DNA from: Asanoa sp040676615
GTDB lineage: Bacteria; Actinomycetota; Actinomycetes; Mycobacteriales; Micromonosporaceae
Direction: 5' to 3'
Length of the DNA stretch: 64,000 nucleotides
Assembly: GCF_040676615.1 (NCBI RefSeq)
Contig: NZ_JBFAPI010000003.1
Span: 310,001-374,000 of the forward strand
Shown here: piece after piece, positions 25,035 through 33,218 of the stretch
Layout of the letters: each line of letters begins with the position of its first letter
Position numbering within the stretch: position 1 is the first letter of the stretch
Position numbers and translations under genes: made by a program
The notes under the pieces: model-generated
What the model saw: only the letters and a program-made list of their open reading frames with translations
What the model was told of the DNA's origin: nothing
Databases searched by the model: none

Positions 25035-26269
25035 CCGGGCTCGTCTGCGGCGACACCGTCCTCACCGACGACGACCTGCGCGAGCGGATCGCCGCCGCCG
25101 GCGCCGCCGGCGTCGACACACCCGGGCGGGCGGTGCCGATCCGGGCCACCGACCGGGTCGACGCGCTGGTCACCGCGCTCGCGGTGCGCGCGGCCGGCGG
25201 CGTGCCGCTGGTCGGCGACGACCGCTGGGACGGCGCCTACTGGGCCGCCCTGAAGGACCGGGTGGACGCGGCCGCGCCGGCGCCCGGGATGGCCTGGGGG
25301 ACGTTCACGAGCGGCAGCACGGGTACGCCCCGGGTGGTGCTGCGCACCGAGGAGTCCTGGTCGGCGTCGTTCCCGGCCGTCGAGCGGCTGACCGGCCTGA
25401 CCGCCGCGGACGTGGTCTACCTACCGTCGCCGCTGGTCTCCTCGGTCACCATGTTCTCCGTCGCTCATGCCCGCGCGTGTGGCGCCACCGTCGTGCTCCC
25501 GCGCACGCACAGCGTCTCGGCCGCGGACCTGGCGAACGCCACCGTGCTGCACGGCACCCCGTACGCGTTGCGCGACATCCTCGAGCGGATCGAGTCCGGC
25601 TCGGCACACCGGCTGCGGGTCGCCCTGGTCGGGGGTGCGCGCCTCGATCCCCGGCTGCGGGCCCGGGCCGAGGCCGCCGGGATCGCGGTGGTCAGCTACT
25701 ACGGCGCCGCCGAACTGTCCTTCGTGGCCACCGACGCCGACGGCAGCGGGCTGCGCCCGTTCGACGGTGTCGAGATCCGGGTCGTCGACGGCGTGCTGTG
25801 GGTCCGCTCCGGCTATTTCGCCGGCGGCTATCTCGGCGACGTCGACGGACCGTTCCGGCGCACCGCCGACGGCTGGGGAACGGTCGGCGACCTGGCCGCC
25901 GACGGCCCGATCCCACTGCGGCTACGCGGCCGTGGTGACGGTGCGATCCTGACCGCGGCCGCCACCGTCGTCCCCGAAGACGTCGAGGCGGCGCTGCTCG
26001 GCATCGACGGGATCGCCGACGCCGTCGTGTTCGCCCTGCCGCACGAGCGGGCCGGCGACCTCGTCGCGGCGGTGATCGAACCGGCGGCCGGCCGGCGCCC
26101 GCCGACCGCCGGCGAGCTGCGGGCCCGGGTGGGCACGCTGCTGACCGGCACGCACCGGCCGCGCCGCTGGTTCTGGGTCGACCGGCTGCCGCGGACCGCC
26201 GCGGGCAAGCCGGCCCGGGAGCAGATCAGGCAGGGCGCGATCGAAGGTCGGGTGGCTCGGGTTGTCTGA
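25031..26269 (+). CDS. Compact AMP-forming acyl-CoA ligase-like enzyme
   Basis: ANL-superfamily adenylating enzyme of 412 residues, shorter than typical acyl-CoA synthetases (500 or more). It has the P-loop TSGSTGTPR (93-101), the aromatic YYGAAELSF motif, a GDLAADG aspartate motif and the C-terminal catalytic Lys393 in RTAAGKPAR. It would activate a carboxylic acid as acyl-AMP and then CoA ester. Coupling to bioY by GTGA overlap and the following thiolase parallels the Bacillus subtilis bioY-linked yhfT/yhfS genes. A pimelate-like biotin precursor is a reasonable guess for the substrate, but nothing in the sequence proves it. Confidence 0.82.
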   Translation: MTGLVCGDTVLTDDDLRERIAAAGAAGVDTPGRAVPIRATDRVDALVTALAVRAAGGVPLVGDDRWDGAYWAALKDRVDAAAPAPGMAWGTFTSGSTGTPRVVLRTEESWSASFPAVERLTGLTAADVVYLPSPLVSSVTMFSVAHARACGATVVLPRTHSVSAADLANATVLHGTPYALRDILERIESGSAHRLRVALVGGARLDPRLRARAEAAGIAVVSYYGAAELSFVATDADGSGLRPFDGVEIRVVDGVLWVRSGYFAGGYLGDVDGPFRRTADGWGTVGDLAADGPIPLRLRGRGDGAILTAAATVVPEDVEAALLGIDGIADAVVFALPHERAGDLVAAVIEPAAGRRPPTAGELRARVGTLLTGTHRPRRWFWVDRLPRTAAGKPAREQIRQGAIEGRVARVV

Positions 26270-27389
26270 GTTCCCTGTCGTGGTCGCCGCCCGGCGTACC
26301 CCGATCACGGTCAACGGCGGTGGGTTGGCCCACCGCACCGCCGCGGAACTCGCCGCGCCGGTCATCCGGGCCTGCGTCGACGACGCCGGGCCGCTCGGAC
26401 CGGTCGGCGATGTCGTGCTGGGCAACACGATGGGTCCGGGCGGCAACATCGCGCGGGTGGCGGCCCTGGCCGCCGGGCTCGGCGTCGCGGTGCCCGGCAT
26501 GACCATCGACCGGCAGTGCGGCAGCGGGTTGGCGGCGATCATCACGGCCGCCGAATCGGTCCGCGCGGGTGACGGCCGGCTGCGGATCGCCGGCGGGGTG
26601 GAGAGTTGCTCGACCGCACCGACCCGGATCGCGGACGGGGTCGCCTACCGCCGGGCGCCGTTCGCGCCGCCGGGGCACGCCGACCCCGACATGGTGCGGG
26701 CCGCGCAGGACCTGGCCGTGCTCGACGGGATCGGGCGGGACCGGCAGGACGCGTACGCCGCCCGCAGCCACCGCCTGGCCGTGGCCGCCCGGGACCGCGG
26801 CGGGTTCGCCGCCGAGATCGTGCCGGTCGACGCAGTGACCGCCGACAGTGGTCCGCGGGCGCGGGTGCCCACGATGCTCGGCCGGTTCCCGCCGCTGTTC
26901 CCGGACGCGGGCGGCACGCTGACCGCGGGCAACTCCTGCCGCGACGCGGACGGTGCCGCGGCGGTCGCGATCGGCACGGGCGGGGCGCCCGGGCTGGCGA
27001 TCATCGCGACGGCCACCGTGGGCTGCGATCCGGCGTTGCCCGGCCTCGGCCCGGTCGGCGCCGTCGAGACCCTGCTGAAGAACGCCGGCCGCGACCTGGC
27101 CGAGATCGCCGCCATCGAACTCGTCGAGGCCTTCGCCGCACAGGCGCTGGCTTCACTGACCCGGTTGGGCCTCGCCGACGCCGAGACACACGAGGTCGAC
27201 GAGCGGGTCTGTGCCGACGGCGGCGCGCTCGCACTCGGCCACCCCTGGGGTGCCAGCGCCGCGGTGAGCGTGGTCCGGCTGTTCAGCCGGCTTGTCCGCG
27301 GTGGCGCCCCGGCCGGCACGCTCGGCCTGGCCACGGCCGCCGTGGGCGGCGGCCTGGGCGTGGCCGCCCTGTTCGAGGTCGTGCGATGA
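26262..27389 (+). CDS. Thiolase-fold protein lacking the second catalytic Cys
   Basis: 375-residue thiolase-superfamily protein. The acyl-accepting nucleophile is present (Cys86 in DRQCGSGLAAI) and so is the GHP His (His327 in LGHPWGASA). The CxG base cysteine is Ala360 (GLATAAVGGGLG instead of a C in that position), and the Asn of NEAFAAQ is Val288 (ELVEAFAAQ). It may thus do acyl transfer or a different condensation, not classical thiolysis. The TTG at 26262 overlaps the ligase stop; GTG 26280 is an alternative. The stop overlaps the ATPase gene in ATGA. Confidence 0.85.
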   Translation: MSEFPVVVAARRTPITVNGGGLAHRTAAELAAPVIRACVDDAGPLGPVGDVVLGNTMGPGGNIARVAALAAGLGVAVPGMTIDRQCGSGLAAIITAAESVRAGDGRLRIAGGVESCSTAPTRIADGVAYRRAPFAPPGHADPDMVRAAQDLAVLDGIGRDRQDAYAARSHRLAVAARDRGGFAAEIVPVDAVTADSGPRARVPTMLGRFPPLFPDAGGTLTAGNSCRDADGAAAVAIGTGGAPGLAIIATATVGCDPALPGLGPVGAVETLLKNAGRDLAEIAAIELVEAFAAQALASLTRLGLADAETHEVDERVCADGGALALGHPWGASAAVSVVRLFSRLVRGGAPAGTLGLATAAVGGGLGVAALFEVVR

Positions 27390-28084
27390 GCGAGCGCGCC
27401 ATCGTGCTCGACAACGTGAGCGTCGACTACCCGGGCGGCCGCACCGCCGTGCGCGAGTTGTCGGTGCGGCTGAACGAGCGCCGGATCGCGGTCATCGGGT
27501 CGAACGGCTCCGGCAAGTCGACCTTCGCCCGCACGCTCAACGGCCTGGTCACCCCGAGCACCGGCACGGTTCGCGTACACGGGCTGGATCCGACCCGGCA
27601 GGCCAAGGAACTGCGTCGCCGGGTCGGCTTCGTGTTCAGCAACCCGGACACCCAGATCATCATGCCGACGGTGGCCGAGGACGCCGCGTTCTCGCTGCGC
27701 CGCCGCGGCCTGTCCCGGGCCGAGATCGCCGCCCGGGTCGCGGCCGCGCTCGAGCGGGTCGGCCTGAGCGACTACGCCGACTCGCCGGCCCACTCGCTCT
27801 CGGGCGGTGAGAAGCAACTGCTGGCGCTGTGCGCGGTGCTGATCGGGGAGCCCGGCCTGGTGGTCGCCGACGAGCCGACCGCCTACCTCGACGGGGTCAA
27901 CAGCCGGCGCATCGCGGGGTTCCTGCTCGACCAGATGCCGCAGCAACTGGTGCTGGTCACCCACGACCTGCGGCTCGCCGCCCGGTGCGACGTCGCGGTG
28001 CGGTTCGACGGCGGGCGCCTGGTCGACCAGGGCGAGCCGGGCCCGGTGATCGCCCGCTACGAGCGGGACCAGGACCTGGCGTGA
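27386..28084 (+). CDS. bioM: Biotin ECF transporter ATPase BioM
   Basis: ABC ATPase of 232 residues that powers the ECF transporter. It has Walker A GSNGSGKST, Q-loop in FVFSNPDTQIIMPTV, signature LSGGEKQLLAL, Walker B LVVADEPT and switch His in LVTHD. The NPDTQ Q-loop with the following aromatic/aliphatic patch is typical for ECF A subunits. Overlaps both neighbours (ATGA and GTGA). A single ATPase gene implies a homodimer with BioN and BioY, as in the dedicated group I biotin transporters. Confidence 0.93.
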   Translation: MSERAIVLDNVSVDYPGGRTAVRELSVRLNERRIAVIGSNGSGKSTFARTLNGLVTPSTGTVRVHGLDPTRQAKELRRRVGFVFSNPDTQIIMPTVAEDAAFSLRRRGLSRAEIAARVAAALERVGLSDYADSPAHSLSGGEKQLLALCAVLIGEPGLVVADEPTAYLDGVNSRRIAGFLLDQMPQQLVLVTHDLRLAARCDVAVRFDGGRLVDQGEPGPVIARYERDQDLA

Positions 28085-28677
28085 TCTCGCTCTACCGGCC
28101 CGGCGACAGCGTGTTCCACCGGCTCCCGGCCGGCCCGAAGCTGTTGGTCGTGATGGCGCTGGCCCTGGCCGTCTCGCTCGCGCCGGCCGAGCCGTGGCTG
28201 CTGGCCGGCACGGCCGTGCTGGTGTCCGGCGGCTACCTGCTCGCCGGCCTGGGGCTGGCCGAGGCCGGCCGGCAGCTCTGGACACTCCGCTGGCTCGTCG
28301 TGGTGATGGTGGTCAGCCAGGTGTTCTTCCTGCCCGGGCGCACCGTGGCGGCCAACGTCGTGCGGGTCGTCGCGGTGATCCTGCTGGCCAACCTGGTCAC
28401 CCTCACCACCCGCACCGACGACCTGGTCGACGCGATCGAGCGGGCGTTGGCACCGTTGCGGCACCTGCGGGTCAACCCGGGCCGGGTCGCGCTGATGCTC
28501 TCGATGACCATCACCACGATCCCGGTCATCGCCGGGTACGCGGCCCAGATCCGCGAGGCCCAGCGCGCCCGTGGCGTACCGGTGGCGCCGCTCGCCTTTG
28601 TCGTGCCCCTCCTGGTGATGGCCCTCAAGCACGCCGACGACCTGGCCGACGCGCTGACCGCCCGCGGGGTCGACTAG
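28081..28677 (+). CDS. bioN: Biotin ECF transporter transmembrane subunit BioN
   Basis: EcfT-type membrane subunit, 198 residues, four or five transmembrane helices. The two Ala-Arg-Gly motifs that contact the ATPases are both present: AQRARGVP (around residue 162) and LTARGVD at the very end. The chain is short for the family but complete at this C-terminus. The GTG start overlaps the bioM stop. It ends in CTAG, shared with the convergent psd stop. Confidence 0.9.
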   Translation: MISLYRPGDSVFHRLPAGPKLLVVMALALAVSLAPAEPWLLAGTAVLVSGGYLLAGLGLAEAGRQLWTLRWLVVVMVVSQVFFLPGRTVAANVVRVVAVILLANLVTLTTRTDDLVDAIERALAPLRHLRVNPGRVALMLSMTITTIPVIAGYAAQIREAQRARGVPVAPLAFVVPLLVMALKHADDLADALTARGVD

Positions 28678-29921
28678 CGCCAGCGCGCGATCACCGATGC
28701 GCCGCCCAGCACCCGGTCGCCGGGCGCGACCAGCGCGTCGGCGGTGTCGGCCGGCAGGTAGACGTCGGTGCGCGAGCCGAAGCGGATGAGGCCGAGGCGC
28801 TCGCCCCGGGCCAGCAGCGCGCCGACCGGCGCTCGCTGCACGATCCGGCGGGCGATCAGGCCGGTGCGCTGTGCCACCACGACCGTGCCGCGCGGGGTGT
28901 CGAGCACCGTGTAGGCGGCGACGTTGTGCTCGGCCGCCGGTTTCATCGCCGCCGCGTAGCCACCGTCGGTGACGAAGTAGTCGACCACCTTGCCGGCCAC
29001 CGGCGCGCGGTTGACGTGCACGTCGAGGACGGAGAGGAAGACCGCGATGCGGAGGAACTCGCTGTCGCCGAAGCGGTCGTCGGCCAGCCGCTCGACCGAG
29101 AGCACCTTGCCGTCGGAGGCGGCGACCACGGCGGAGGCGTCTTCGGGCACGTCGCGCTCGGGGTCACGGAAGAAGGCGGCCACCGGCAGGGCGGCCAGGG
29201 CCGGCACCAGCCAGAGCTTCGACTGCGGCCGGGCCCGGCGGGCCAGCGCGGCCAGACCGAACGCGATGCCGGCGGCGGCCACGCCGTTGGAGTCGATGTG
29301 CATGCCGCGGGTCAGCGGCACGCTCGACGGCCGGTAGGCCGGCGCGAGCCGCTCGGCCGCCGCCGCCTCTGCGGGGGAGAACCGCAGCCGGTGCACCCGG
29401 ACCGGCGGCCGGTTGGCCAGCACCAGGTCGGAGCCGACGCCGAAGAGCGCCGCCTGCCGGTCGAGCTCGGCGGCGGCGCCACCGGTCAGGCCGGGCAGGG
29501 CCGGCGCCGCGATGCTGAGCACGCCGCCGTCGGCGAGGTATTTCGCCAGCCCGTCGATGGTGGCCCGGGCGTCTTCGGCCGAACCGGTGAGCGGCTCGGC
29601 GACGATCACGATCTGCGCCGCGTCGGACTCGCCGACCGACTCGGCCACCCGGACGCGGTCATCGACCCACTGGCCCTGCTGGTGGACGTGGGCGCGCAGC
29701 GCGGCGCTCGTGGTGCCCGAGGCCGGCGTGACAACCAGGCTGTCGCCCGGCAGCAGGGTGTCGATCGCGGCCTGGAGCACCGCCGACCCCGGCGCGGCAC
29801 CGACCACCAGGGCCGACTTCGGGCCTGCGTGGCGGGCAAGCTCCGTGGTGAGCGTGCGCGCGGCGCGCTCGCCGACGTTGTCGCGGCCCTTGGTGGCCTG
29901 GTGCGCGGGGGAGGCGGTCAT
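28674..29921 (-). CDS. psd: Phosphatidylserine decarboxylase with extra N-terminal domain
   Basis: Makes phosphatidylethanolamine from phosphatidylserine at the membrane. The C-terminal half (about 200-415) is Psd: ASDGKV at 268-273, FLSVLDVHVNRAP at 295-307, and the self-cleavage Gly-Ser in RFGSRTDVYLP (Gly382-Ser383), which yields the pyruvoyl group. The first 190 residues are an unusual Rossmann-like domain with SALVVGAAPGSAVLQ and a strand-helix pattern reminiscent of class I methyltransferases (TIDGLAKYLADGGVLSIA), but without a clear SAM motif. The start at 29921 has GAGGAG ten bases away. pssA is on the opposite strand 5.5 kb off. Confidence 0.9.
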   Translation of the reverse strand: MTASPAHQATKGRDNVGERAARTLTTELARHAGPKSALVVGAAPGSAVLQAAIDTLLPGDSLVVTPASGTTSAALRAHVHQQGQWVDDRVRVAESVGESDAAQIVIVAEPLTGSAEDARATIDGLAKYLADGGVLSIAAPALPGLTGGAAAELDRQAALFGVGSDLVLANRPPVRVHRLRFSPAEAAAAERLAPAYRPSSVPLTRGMHIDSNGVAAAGIAFGLAALARRARPQSKLWLVPALAALPVAAFFRDPERDVPEDASAVVAASDGKVLSVERLADDRFGDSEFLRIAVFLSVLDVHVNRAPVAGKVVDYFVTDGGYAAAMKPAAEHNVAAYTVLDTPRGTVVVAQRTGLIARRIVQRAPVGALLARGERLGLIRFGSRTDVYLPADTADALVAPGDRVLGGASVIARWR

Positions 29922-30046
29922 GTCGGGCTGGCTCCTCGGCGGGTCGGGATCGGTGGGCCGGCGGCACGCGCACCCGAGCGGGGCGCGAAAACCAGCTGGC
30001 CGGCGGAGGCGAAACCTCCACCGGCCAGCATAGGTGGCGCGGGACG

Positions 30047-30355
30047 CTAGTCGTGGTTTTGACCACGCGGCGGAGCCGAGACGGGGTCGCCGAGCTCGGC
30101 GGTCGGCTCGCCGGCCGGGTCCGGGTCGAGATCGGCCGCCGGCACGGCCGGGCGCTGTGCCGCGCTGGCATTGCGGGTCGACCGGATCGCACCGATCAGC
30201 CCCAGCAGCCCCAGCAGGATCAGCGCGAACGCGACCCACCAGCCGGGCGCCGGCACGTCGACGTTGACCACCTGGGCGAAGACCCACCAGCCGAAGATCG
30301 CCAGGAAGACGATCGCGAAGGTCAGCGAGAGCAGGTCGGTGCGGTGCGGCTTCAT
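30047..30355 (-). CDS. Small membrane protein of the PspC cluster
   Basis: 102 residues: MKPHRTDLLS then two transmembrane segments (about 8-30 and 37-58) and a charged Pro/Ala-rich tail with DLDPDPAGEP. The start overlaps the stop of the PspC/LiaF-like gene (ATGA), so they are one translational unit. No enzymatic motif. A role in the same envelope response is inferred from coupling only. Confidence 0.78.
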   Translation of the reverse strand: MKPHRTDLLSLTFAIVFLAIFGWWVFAQVVNVDVPAPGWWVAFALILLGLLGLIGAIRSTRNASAAQRPAVPAADLDPDPAGEPTAELGDPVSAPPRGQNHD

Positions 30356-31797
30356 CGGGACACCTCCACGTGACCGGTGTTGACGCTGATGGTCAGCCGC
30401 AGGGTGCCACCACCCGCTCCGTCGTCGCCGTTGTCGGCGACGGTGATGGATTGACCGAACCCGCCGGTCGAGCGGTCGAAGACCTGTGCGTCACCGGCGT
30501 CGACGTTGACGTCGGCCACCACGTCGACGTTGTCGGGGACGACCACGTCGAGCTCGCCGGCGTTGATCGAGATGTCGACGTCCTTGGTCTGGCCGGCGAA
30601 GTCGAGGTTGGTCAGGTCGAGCCGGGCGTCACCGAAGGGCAGCCGGTAGCTCGGCCGCAACTCGGTCATCGTCATCGGCTCCCAGACCGCCGTCCGCGCG
30701 CCGAGGTTGTTGTCGTGGTCGACCTGGTATTCGGCGATGGACGAGATGCCCAGGGCCGCCGCGGCTGCGACGCCGAGCGCGATCAACCAGCGGGCCCGGC
30801 CCAGCCAGGCGCCGACAAGCAGGCCGAGCGCGATGACCAGCAGCGCGGCCGCGAAGTAGGTGGTCGGGCGCACCCGGATCACGTTGAGCAGGTCGAGCAT
30901 CGCCACGACGCCCATCGCCACGAAGATCATCGAGAAGGTGGCGGCGCCCAGGGCCGACCGCTCCTTCGGCGGCTTCGGCGGCTTCGGTGGCTTGGCCGCC
31001 ACGGGCGGCGGCGGTGGCGGCCCGCCGTAGGGCCCGTACGGCGCGAACGGCGGCTGATAGCCCTGCTGCTGCCGGGGCGGGAAGGGCCCGGTCGCGGGCG
31101 GCGGGAACTGAGCGGTCGGCGCCGGTGCCTCGTAGGCCCGGGTCGGCTCGTCGACGGCGGCCGGCGGCGGCGCCGCGGCCGGGGTCGGGGTCGGCCCGGT
31201 CGGCTGTGCCGGCGTCGCCCGCCACGGTGCGCTGCCCGCCCAGGGTGACACGGTCGACCAGCCGAAACGCTCGCCCGCCGGGCCGCCGGACGGCACCGGC
31301 TGCGGCCCGCGCTGGTTGCGGTTGAGTAGCAACGCGCCTCCAATCAGAATCGCGGCGCCGAGCAGGACGGCCCGGAATGCGTCAGAGACCAGGAAGCCGA
31401 AGAGCACCGCGCACCCGACGCCGAGGATGATCGCGGTGACCGGCGACATGCTGGACCGGCCCTTGCCGAGCACCGACTCGACCGGCGACGCGGAGTCGCC
31501 CTCGGCCGGGATCAGCAGCCAGGCGGTCACGTAGATCAGCACACCGACCGCGAAGAAGACGGTGAGCACCGCGAACAGCACCCGCCACAGGATCGGATCG
31601 GTGTTGGTGGCCCGGCCGATCGCGGCGCAGACCCCGGCGAGGTATCGGCCGTTGTGCGGGCGGACCAGCCCGTACCGCGTGGTGAATCCGCCTGTCGTGC
31701 CCGCACCCGGCGGCGGGGGCGGCGGTGGTCCGGGCGGCGGCGCGGCGGCCTCGTCCGCCGGGCGCTGGCCGGCCGGTGTCTCGGGGGTGTCGGTCAT
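30352..31797 (-). CDS. PspC-domain protein with LiaF-like C-terminus
   Basis: 481 residues. A Pro-rich N-terminus is followed by PspC (about 40-100: GRYLAGVCAAIGRATNTDPILWRV then a membrane helix), more membrane segments, a long Pro/Gln/Tyr-rich cytoplasmic linker (QQQGYQPPFAPYGPYGGPP), further helices and a C-terminal beta-rich domain (DLDVSINAGELDVVVPDNVDV-type repeats, ending LRLTISVNTGHVEVS). That end resembles LiaF-like stress proteins. It is divergent from a PspC-containing histidine kinase and its regulator, pointing to an envelope-damage sensing module. Confidence 0.85.
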   Translation of the reverse strand: MTDTPETPAGQRPADEAAAPPPGPPPPPPPGAGTTGGFTTRYGLVRPHNGRYLAGVCAAIGRATNTDPILWRVLFAVLTVFFAVGVLIYVTAWLLIPAEGDSASPVESVLGKGRSSMSPVTAIILGVGCAVLFGFLVSDAFRAVLLGAAILIGGALLLNRNQRGPQPVPSGGPAGERFGWSTVSPWAGSAPWRATPAQPTGPTPTPAAAPPPAAVDEPTRAYEAPAPTAQFPPPATGPFPPRQQQGYQPPFAPYGPYGGPPPPPPVAAKPPKPPKPPKERSALGAATFSMIFVAMGVVAMLDLLNVIRVRPTTYFAAALLVIALGLLVGAWLGRARWLIALGVAAAAALGISSIAEYQVDHDNNLGARTAVWEPMTMTELRPSYRLPFGDARLDLTNLDFAGQTKDVDISINAGELDVVVPDNVDVVADVNVDAGDAQVFDRSTGGFGQSITVADNGDDGAGGGTLRLTISVNTGHVEVSR

Positions 31798-31904
31798 ACC
31801 GTCGATACTGGCGGTGCGGGTGCCCGAGCGGCCTCAGGAACGGACCCTGACGCCACCCTGAGATATCGGGCGCCCAGGTTAGGGGGCCTCCCCGTGGTCA
31901 TTGT

Positions 31905-33212
31905 GTGGCGTTGCGTGTGACGATCGGAACCACCCGGAAGGAGCCCGTCATCACCGCACCGACTGCACCGCGCCTCTACCGCGCCCGCGACCGCCGCATG
32001 GTCGCCGGCGTGGCCGCCGGTCTGGCCGACCACCTCGGCATACCGGCGTCCCGGGTGCGCGTGGCGTTCGTGTTGCTGCTGGGGTTCAGCGGGCTGGGCC
32101 TGCTGCTCTACGCCGCGTTCTGGGCGGTGTTGCCGCAACGGGCCCGCACCTCCGACGACGCCACCCGCCGCAGCCTCGCCCAGGTGCTGCCGTTCGTGGT
32201 GATGGGCATCGCGGTGCTGATCACCCAGGGCATCCTGCTCAACTCGGTCGGTGCCGCGGCCACCGGCGGCTGGCTGATCGCGCTGGTCGCGGTCGGCGCC
32301 GGCGTGATCTGGCACCAGTCCGACCCGGAGCGGCGCCGGCAGTGGAGCGAGACGCTGCCCCAGATGCCCTGGCTCGCGGCGGTGGTCGACGAGAGCGACC
32401 GCCGGGCCTTCCTGCTGCGCTTCATCGGCGGCGGCGTGCTGGTCGCGACCGGCATCATCGGCGTCGTCGCGGTCTACGCACCGTCCGGCGACATCGGCGC
32501 GGTCGTCAACGGCGTGATCTTCGCGCTGGTCGGCCTGTTCGGCGTCGCGGTGGTCGCCGGCCCCGCGCTGTGGCGGACGTTCAACCAGCTCCGCGCCGAG
32601 CGCGAGGGCCGGATCCGGGAGACGGAGCGCGCCGAGGTCGCGGCCATGGTGCACGACCAGGTGCTGCACACGCTCGCCCTGATCCAGCGCAACGCCGGCG
32701 ACGTCAAGGTGGTGCAGCGGCTCGCCCGCGGCCAGGAGCGCTCGTTGCGCAACTGGCTCTACAAGCCGACCGCGTCGCCGACCGAGCGGTTCGCCGCGGC
32801 CCTGGAGCAGGCGGCGGCCGAGGTCGAAGACACCTTCGCGATCACCGTGGAGACCGTCGTGGTCGGCGACCGCGACACCGACGAGCGGGTCGGCGCGCTG
32901 GTCGCGGCCGCCCGGGAAGCCATGGTCAACGCCGCCCGGCACGCCAAGGTGCAGACCGTCTCCCTCTACGCCGAGGCCGAGCCGGAGCAGCTGAGCGTGT
33001 TCGTCCGCGATCGCGGGGCCGGCTTCGACCCATCTACAGTGGAAGAGACCCGGCACGGGGTGCGCGGCTCGATCATCGGCCGGATGACCCGACACGGTGG
33101 CCGGGCGGAGATCCGCAGCGAGCCGGGCACCGGCACCGAGGTCCGATTGTTCCTCCCGATCGCGCGGGTACCCCGCGCCCCAGCTAATGCCGATGCCAGC
33201 AAGGACAGGTGA
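31905..33212 (+). CDS. PspC-domain sensor histidine kinase
   Basis: Sensor kinase of up to 435 residues. A PspC domain (about 22-80: DRRMVAGVAAGLADHLGIPASRV) is joined to additional membrane helices, then a HisKA_3-type dimerisation region with AAMVHDQVLHTLALIQ (phospho-His) and an ATPase domain with EAMVNAARHAKV (N-box), FVRDRGAGFD and a compact C-terminus. GTG 31905 or 31917 could start translation; neither has a good ribosome binding site, although AAGGAG lies at 31938-31943. The response regulator gene starts six bases after the stop. Confidence 0.9.
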   Translation: MALRVTIGTTRKEPVITAPTAPRLYRARDRRMVAGVAAGLADHLGIPASRVRVAFVLLLGFSGLGLLLYAAFWAVLPQRARTSDDATRRSLAQVLPFVVMGIAVLITQGILLNSVGAAATGGWLIALVAVGAGVIWHQSDPERRRQWSETLPQMPWLAAVVDESDRRAFLLRFIGGGVLVATGIIGVVAVYAPSGDIGAVVNGVIFALVGLFGVAVVAGPALWRTFNQLRAEREGRIRETERAEVAAMVHDQVLHTLALIQRNAGDVKVVQRLARGQERSLRNWLYKPTASPTERFAAALEQAAAEVEDTFAITVETVVVGDRDTDERVGALVAAAREAMVNAARHAKVQTVSLYAEAEPEQLSVFVRDRGAGFDPSTVEETRHGVRGSIIGRMTRHGGRAEIRSEPGTGTEVRLFLPIARVPRAPANADASKDR

Positions 33213-33218
33213 GCTCCG

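Noticed and set aside
23756..28677. The biotin cluster as a recently acquired genomic island
   Set aside because: Base composition and codon use match the neighbours, and no integrase, tRNA junction or flanking repeats were found; a rearrangement is enough.
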